Shown here piece by piece: positions 6,559 through 10,040 of a DNA stretch of 10,040 bases. The stretch spans positions 1 through 10,040 of the forward strand of contig VGPI01000065.1 of NCBI GenBank assembly GCA_016875595.1, given 5' to 3'. The DNA is from Candidatus Cloacimonadota bacterium. Its GTDB lineage: Bacteria > Cloacimonadota > Cloacimonadia > Cloacimonadales > Cloacimonadaceae. Position 1 is the first letter of the stretch; each line of letters begins with the position of its first letter. The position numbers and the translations under genes are program-made. The notes under the pieces were generated by a model, which saw nothing but the letters and a program-made list of their open reading frames with translations, did not search any database and was not told the origin of the DNA.

Positions 6559-6633
6559 TGGCTGGGCTGGGAGGATTCGAACCCCCGGATGGCGGGACCA
6601 AAACCCGCTGCCTTACCACTTGGCGACAGCCCA
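6559..6633 (-). tRNA. tRNA-Gln (UUG)
   Basis: Acceptor strands TGGGCTG (from 6633) and CAGCCCA (to 6563) pair. The anticodon arm GCGGG-TTTTGGT-CCCGC gives anticodon TTG. The T-arm contains GGTTCGAAT, and discriminator G plus CCA are encoded (6562-6559). It lies 10 bp before the other glutamine isoacceptor. Confidence 0.95.
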
Positions 6634-6638
6634 ATGCG

Positions 6639-6730
<92 letters not shown>

Positions 6731-6763
6731 CGGCATTATATCACGTAACATCACTCTATGCAT

Positions 6764-6849
6764 TGGCGGAGGATGAGGGATTCGAACCCCCATGGGCAGA
6801 ACCCGGCGGTTTTCAAGACCGCTGCCTTACCAATTAGGACTAATCCTCC
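6764..6849 (-). tRNA. tRNA-Ser (UGA)
   Basis: Acceptor strands GGAGGAT (from 6849) and ATCCTCC (to 6768) pair. The anticodon arm GCGGT-CTTGAAA-ACCGC gives anticodon TGA. The variable arm pairs GGG with CCC, as in class II tRNAs. Discriminator G and CCA are encoded. The D-arm (GTCCTAATTGGTAAGGC) differs from the GCCGAG form of the neighbouring serine tRNA and resembles that of tRNA-Gln(UUG): the two genes share TGGTAAGGCAGCGG. It is the first gene of the cluster, 31 bp after the pgi stop codon. Confidence 0.9.
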
Positions 6850-6880
6850 CGTCTGGAGGAATTCAAACTTTTTGAGGCGC

Positions 6881-8239
6881 TTAATCTGTCAACTGATTTC
6901 TTTCGGACAGGTAACGCCTGATCCCGGCAAGTTCCTCTTCAAAGCCGGGTTTTCCCATCATGGCATAAGTGGCGATCTTGCCGGCTTCCACGCCCGGCTG
7001 ATCCAGGGGATTGATATTGAGCAATTTACCGGTGAAGACGGTCTGGATCTCGTAGAGCATGATAAATTCACCGATGGAAAAGGCGTCCAGGCGGTCAAAG
7101 ACCAGGTTGGCATTGGGTCTGCCGGCTTTGGTCAGAGCGATCTCAGTGGCGGTGCGTTCCACGTTCAGCAATTCGCTTAATCTTTTGCCACCCAGGTAAT
7201 TGACCTCCTCACGCTCGGGATGCAGGTCGGGGATGATGTGGTCATGGGAGAAGTGATTGACCGTCAGGAACGTGACCACTTTGTCATTGGGTCCTTCGGC
7301 ATAAAGCTGGATCTGTGAGTGCTGATCGGTGGTTCCCAGCGCTTTAACCGGGGTTTGACCGACGAATATCTCCCGACCCTGCCGGTCATAGCGCTTGCCC
7401 AAACTTTCCGCCCAGAGCTGCCGATACCAGTCAGCAAAGTCATACAGGGCATTGCAATAGGGCATCATCACCGAGATGTTTTTACCGGCGCGCATATACA
7501 GATAATGCAGTAAGCCATTCAAATAGGCGGGGTTACTCCAGATCTCGGTATCCCGGCAACGATCCCGCATCGATCCCGCACCGGCTAAAAGCGCAGCACA
7601 ATCAATGCCGGCAAACGCCGATGAAACCAGCCCGACGTCGGTCAAAACGGAGAACCTGCCACCCACGTTATCCGGAACGACAAACGACGGATAGCCCTCC
7701 TGAGCGATGACTTGGCGTAAAAACCCCTTTTCCTTGTCCGTGGTCACGATCAATCTGCGGGCATAGTCAACCGGATAACGGCGACGCAACAGGTCGGCAA
7801 CGATCATATAAGCCGCCATCGTTTCGGCGGTCGTACCGCTTTTGGTGATGACATTAAAGATAGTGCGGTCAAGATCGATGGCATCGAGGATCTCGGTCAG
7901 AAAGACGGGATCTACATTGTCATAGACCAAAACCTTACGAGGTAGCTGACCTTCCGTCCGCAAGGCGGAAAACAGCGCTTTGTTGCCCAGTGCCGAACCG
8001 CCGATCCCGAGCACAACCATCGTGTCGAAGCGGGCATCCAGACGGCTGCTAAAATCGGTGATCGGTCTGATATCCTGCTCCGGCAGGTCATAGAAGCCGA
8101 GAATGTCTCTGCTGCGGTCGTGGGCAATATCCTGATGCGCATTGATTACGGCGGGCATCAAGTTTTCAACCAGTTCCTTGCTGATCCCGCACCGGATCAT
8201 TGGCGAGTATAACAGGTTCTGATGATCAAATCTGAGCAT
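6881..8239 (-). CDS. pgi: Glucose-6-phosphate isomerase
   Basis: Cytoplasmic enzyme interconverting glucose 6-phosphate and fructose 6-phosphate in glycolysis and gluconeogenesis. Its 452 residues match the shorter form known from Bacillus and Thermotoga rather than the ~550-residue E. coli form. Visible motifs are the sugar-phosphate-binding GIGGSALG (78-85) and SGTT (134-137), the family signature VGGRFSVLTDVGL (192-204), Glu278 in WAESLGK, His307 in TDQHSQIQL and Lys421 in the second signature NINPLDQPGVEAGK (408-421). All the usual catalytic residues are present. AAGGAG lies about 8 bases before the ATG at 8239. ptsI is upstream on the same strand and the tRNA cluster directly downstream, so transcripts of pgi could run into the tRNAs. 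Confidence 0.97.
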   Translation of the reverse strand: MLRFDHQNLLYSPMIRCGISKELVENLMPAVINAHQDIAHDRSRDILGFYDLPEQDIRPITDFSSRLDARFDTMVVLGIGGSALGNKALFSALRTEGQLPRKVLVYDNVDPVFLTEILDAIDLDRTIFNVITKSGTTAETMAAYMIVADLLRRRYPVDYARRLIVTTDKEKGFLRQVIAQEGYPSFVVPDNVGGRFSVLTDVGLVSSAFAGIDCAALLAGAGSMRDRCRDTEIWSNPAYLNGLLHYLYMRAGKNISVMMPYCNALYDFADWYRQLWAESLGKRYDRQGREIFVGQTPVKALGTTDQHSQIQLYAEGPNDKVVTFLTVNHFSHDHIIPDLHPEREEVNYLGGKRLSELLNVERTATEIALTKAGRPNANLVFDRLDAFSIGEFIMLYEIQTVFTGKLLNINPLDQPGVEAGKIATYAMMGKPGFEEELAGIRRYLSERNQLTD

Positions 8240-8432
8240 GGTCGATCTCCTTCAGTGGTGATAGCTGTCACACATATTGTCTGTTTCTTTATGGATTAAC
8301 TTACTTTCGAGTCAGGTTCGCCTCGAGATTCCCTCGAGTCTCGAGGGAATCTCGAGGCGAACTCGAAGCGAACCCACGGCAAAGGTATGGGAACGAAGCA
8401 CGTGGATCACAGGGAGAGGATCCGGGATCAGA
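8240..8432. other. Intergenic region between ptsI and pgi
   Basis: This 193-bp gap carries the palindrome at 8316-8362 and the pgi ribosome binding site. I find no U-tract terminator for ptsI and no convincing promoter boxes for pgi. Whether the two genes form one transcript depends on what the palindrome does. Confidence 0.5.
8316..8362. repeat. Perfect 23-bp inverted repeat with CTCGAG blocks
   Basis: Bases 8316-8338 and 8340-8362 are exact reverse complements around a single T at 8339. CTCGAG occurs four times (8322, 8333, 8340, 8351). The right arm continues as 11-bp units: tcgagggaatc (8341-8351), tcgaggcgaac (8352-8362) and tcgaagcgaac (8363-8373); the last two differ by one base. Secondary pairings reach outwards: ttcgagt at 8306-8312 with actcgaa at 8361-8367, and ggttcgc at 8315-8321 with gcgaacc at 8369-8375. 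No U-run follows. The symmetry makes both strands encode similar peptides (RLEIPS...LEGISRRT), which explains the open frames seen here on both strands. Confidence 0.97.
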
Positions 8433-10040
8433 TCACTCATAGTATCGTTTGAGAGTGGTGTAGATGAGTTTTTCGGTCTGTTTGACGGTTTCAAACCGAG
8501 GAATGGCAGCGATGGTGTCCATCAGCTTGGCGTCGCATTTACTGATAATCGACTTGATAGTAGGGATCCGGTTGGGATTGACGCTCAGGTCGGTGACTCC
8601 CAAGCCGATCAGCAGAGGTACATACTCACTGATCGAAGCCATTTCACCACAGATGGATACGGGAATTCCGGCGGTCCGGGCGCTGTGGACTGTCATCCGG
8701 ATCAGATTAAGCACGGCGGGGTGGTGCTGGACGTAATAATTATCGAGTTTCTCGTTGTTCCTGTCCACGGCCAGCGTGTATTGCACGAGGTCATTGGTTC
8801 CAATGCTGAAAAAATCACAGTGCCGGGCTAAATGATCGGCACAAAGAGCGGCGGAAGGGATCTCGATCATGACCCCGAGCGGGATGGAGCGGTCAAAGGG
8901 AATGCCTTCCCGGTCAAGCTCATCCATGCACTGCCGGACGATCTGACGGGCTCGGTCAAAATCGTGCTGGTCGATGACCATGGGGAACATGATCCGGGCA
9001 TTGCCACTGATTGAGGCACGCAGGATCGCCCGGATCTGGGTTTTGAAGAGGTGCACCTGTTCAAAGGAAAAGCGGATGCCCCGGCAGCCCAGATAGGGGT
9101 TTTCGTCGGTGGAGGAGGGGATGAGGTGGGTCAGTTTATCCCCGCCCAGATCGAAGGTGCGGATCGTCACTGTTTGATCCGCAAAAGCATGCAATACTTT
9201 ACGATAGATCTCCGTTTGCTCTTTCTCGGTCGGCAGGGAATTGCGGCTGAGGTAAAGGAATTCACTGCGAAACAGACCGATCCCATCCGGGTTGTTTTTT
9301 AACAGGATATCCAATTCCTGCGGCAGTTCGAGGTTGGCGGAGAGCTTGATCCGGATTCCGTTTTTGGTCTCAGCCGGTGTGTTTCCGATCTTATCCAGAT
9401 GGGTAAAATCCGCTTGGTATTTATCGATCAATTGGTTGTACTGTTGCAGGGTCTCGTCATCAGGATCGATGATCAATCTGCCGTCTATGCCATCCAGAAT
9501 GGCCGTTCTGCCATCCGGGACATACTTGGACAGCTCCTGGACATTGAAGAGAGCGGTAAGGTTGAGCGCCCGGCTCAGAATGGAACTGTGAGAATTGTAA
9601 CTGCCTTTTTCAGAACAATATGCCTTTATACCCAGGCGAGCCAGCGCGGTAACATGACTGGGCGTCATCTCCGGGATAATTATGATCGCATCATGTGAGA
9701 TATTGAGCCCGCCCCAAGGATCTTCTCCGGTGATCCGGGAGACCAACCGCTGGGCTACGTCCTTGTAATCAGCCAGGCGTTGGGCATAGAAATCATTCTC
9801 CATCCTCTCAAAGCGCATAATGATGTTCTGGAAAAAAGTATGTACGGCATACTCGGCGCTAAGCCGTTCATCCCTGATCAGTTGCCCGATGCCGGCGGTG
9901 ATATCGGGATCATTGACGATCATGAGATGCATTTCGATGATGCTGCGATCATCGTCACCCAGATCATGGGTCTCGAGGGATTGCTCAATTTCAGACAGGG
10001 ACTGGGCTTGGGCGGAGGAAAACTTGGAGAGCTCACCATC
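8433..10040 (-). CDS. ptsI: PTS enzyme I (phosphoenolpyruvate-protein phosphotransferase), 5' end beyond window
   Basis: The frame is open to the right edge and ends with TGA at 8435-8433, giving 535 visible residues; the family is about 570-590, so roughly 40-50 N-terminal residues are missing. The ATG at 9932 is internal: the 36 codons before it are in frame and lead into IIEMHLMIVNDPD, the usual N-domain sequence. Enzyme I takes phosphate from PEP onto a histidine and passes it to HPr in the cytoplasm. The phospho-His is His151 of the visible part (GSYNSHSSI, bases 9588-9590), in a loop that departs from the common GGRTSH. The C-domain is canonical: GLFRSEFLY, RTFDLGGDK, IMFPMV, DFFSIGTNDLVQYTLAVDRNN and the catalytic Cys in SICGEMAS. 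Neither HPr nor sugar permeases are in view, so a sugar or regulatory role cannot be chosen. Confidence 0.96.
   Translation of the reverse strand, partial: DGELSKFSSAQAQSLSEIEQSLETHDLGDDDRSIIEMHLMIVNDPDITAGIGQLIRDERLSAEYAVHTFFQNIIMRFERMENDFYAQRLADYKDVAQRLVSRITGEDPWGGLNISHDAIIIIPEMTPSHVTALARLGIKAYCSEKGSYNSHSSILSRALNLTALFNVQELSKYVPDGRTAILDGIDGRLIIDPDDETLQQYNQLIDKYQADFTHLDKIGNTPAETKNGIRIKLSANLELPQELDILLKNNPDGIGLFRSEFLYLSRNSLPTEKEQTEIYRKVLHAFADQTVTIRTFDLGGDKLTHLIPSSTDENPYLGCRGIRFSFEQVHLFKTQIRAILRASISGNARIMFPMVIDQHDFDRARQIVRQCMDELDREGIPFDRSIPLGVMIEIPSAALCADHLARHCDFFSIGTNDLVQYTLAVDRNNEKLDNYYVQHHPAVLNLIRMTVHSARTAGIPVSICGEMASISEYVPLLIGLGVTDLSVNPNRIPTIKSIISKCDAKLMDTIAAIPRFETVKQTEKLIYTTLKRYYE

Noticed and set aside
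8277..8831. Plus-strand 184-residue open frame
   Set aside because: It crosses the palindrome and then runs antisense to ptsI; the RLEIPS-LEGISRRT peptide appears on both strands purely because of the inverted repeat.

Overview
The window looks like a chromosomal segment of a Gram-negative, probably anaerobic bacterium of roughly 50 % GC. This rests on a MacB-type permease, a lipobox lipoprotein of the LPP20 type, Sec-type signal peptides, and complete housekeeping genes (pgi, ptsI, tRNAs). The mix of an exported WD40-caspase protein, a LPP20 lipoprotein and long perfect palindromes between genes would fit the Fibrobacterota/Cloacimonadota/Bacteroidota side of the tree. That placement is an inference and no gene here proves it.

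Layout. (1) 1-815 (+): the 3' part of a MacB/FtsX-family ABC permease. (2) 816-1993: almost 1.2 kb without a convincing intact gene but rich in repeats. It holds a short relic resembling a transposase OrfA between 12-bp direct repeats, a perfect 49-bp inverted repeat, two kinds of degenerate short repeats, and an exact 8 x 22-bp tandem array. (3) 1994-6430 (+): a three-gene block. It encodes an elongation factor G paralogue with unusual residues at the tip of domain IV, a small LPP20-like lipoprotein 22 bp downstream, and an exported protein with six WD40 repeats followed by a caspase-like (C14) domain with its His-Cys dyad intact. (4) 6427-6849 (-): four tRNA genes (Ser-UGA, Ser-GCU, Gln-UUG, Gln-CUG in transcription order), all with encoded CCA, ending in a U-tract terminator placed against the end of the caspase gene. 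(5) 6881-10040 (-): glucose-6-phosphate isomerase and, upstream of it, PTS enzyme I (cut by the window edge). They are separated by a 193-bp gap carrying a second perfect palindrome.

How it fits together. pgi and ptsI are central carbon metabolism and PEP phosphotransfer functions on one strand, with the tRNA cluster following pgi on the same strand. The EF-G paralogue and the lipoprotein are probably cotranscribed, and the caspase-like gene follows after 131 bp in the same direction. The lipoprotein and the WD40-caspase protein both carry export signals and could act together in the envelope.

The most unusual DNA-level signal is that the two long palindromes, although unrelated in sequence, both contain tandem units of 11 bp in their arms. 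The separate tandem array has a 22-bp (2 x 11) unit. This recurring helical-turn spacing is the observation I would check first, together with the exported WD40-caspase/LPP20 pair.
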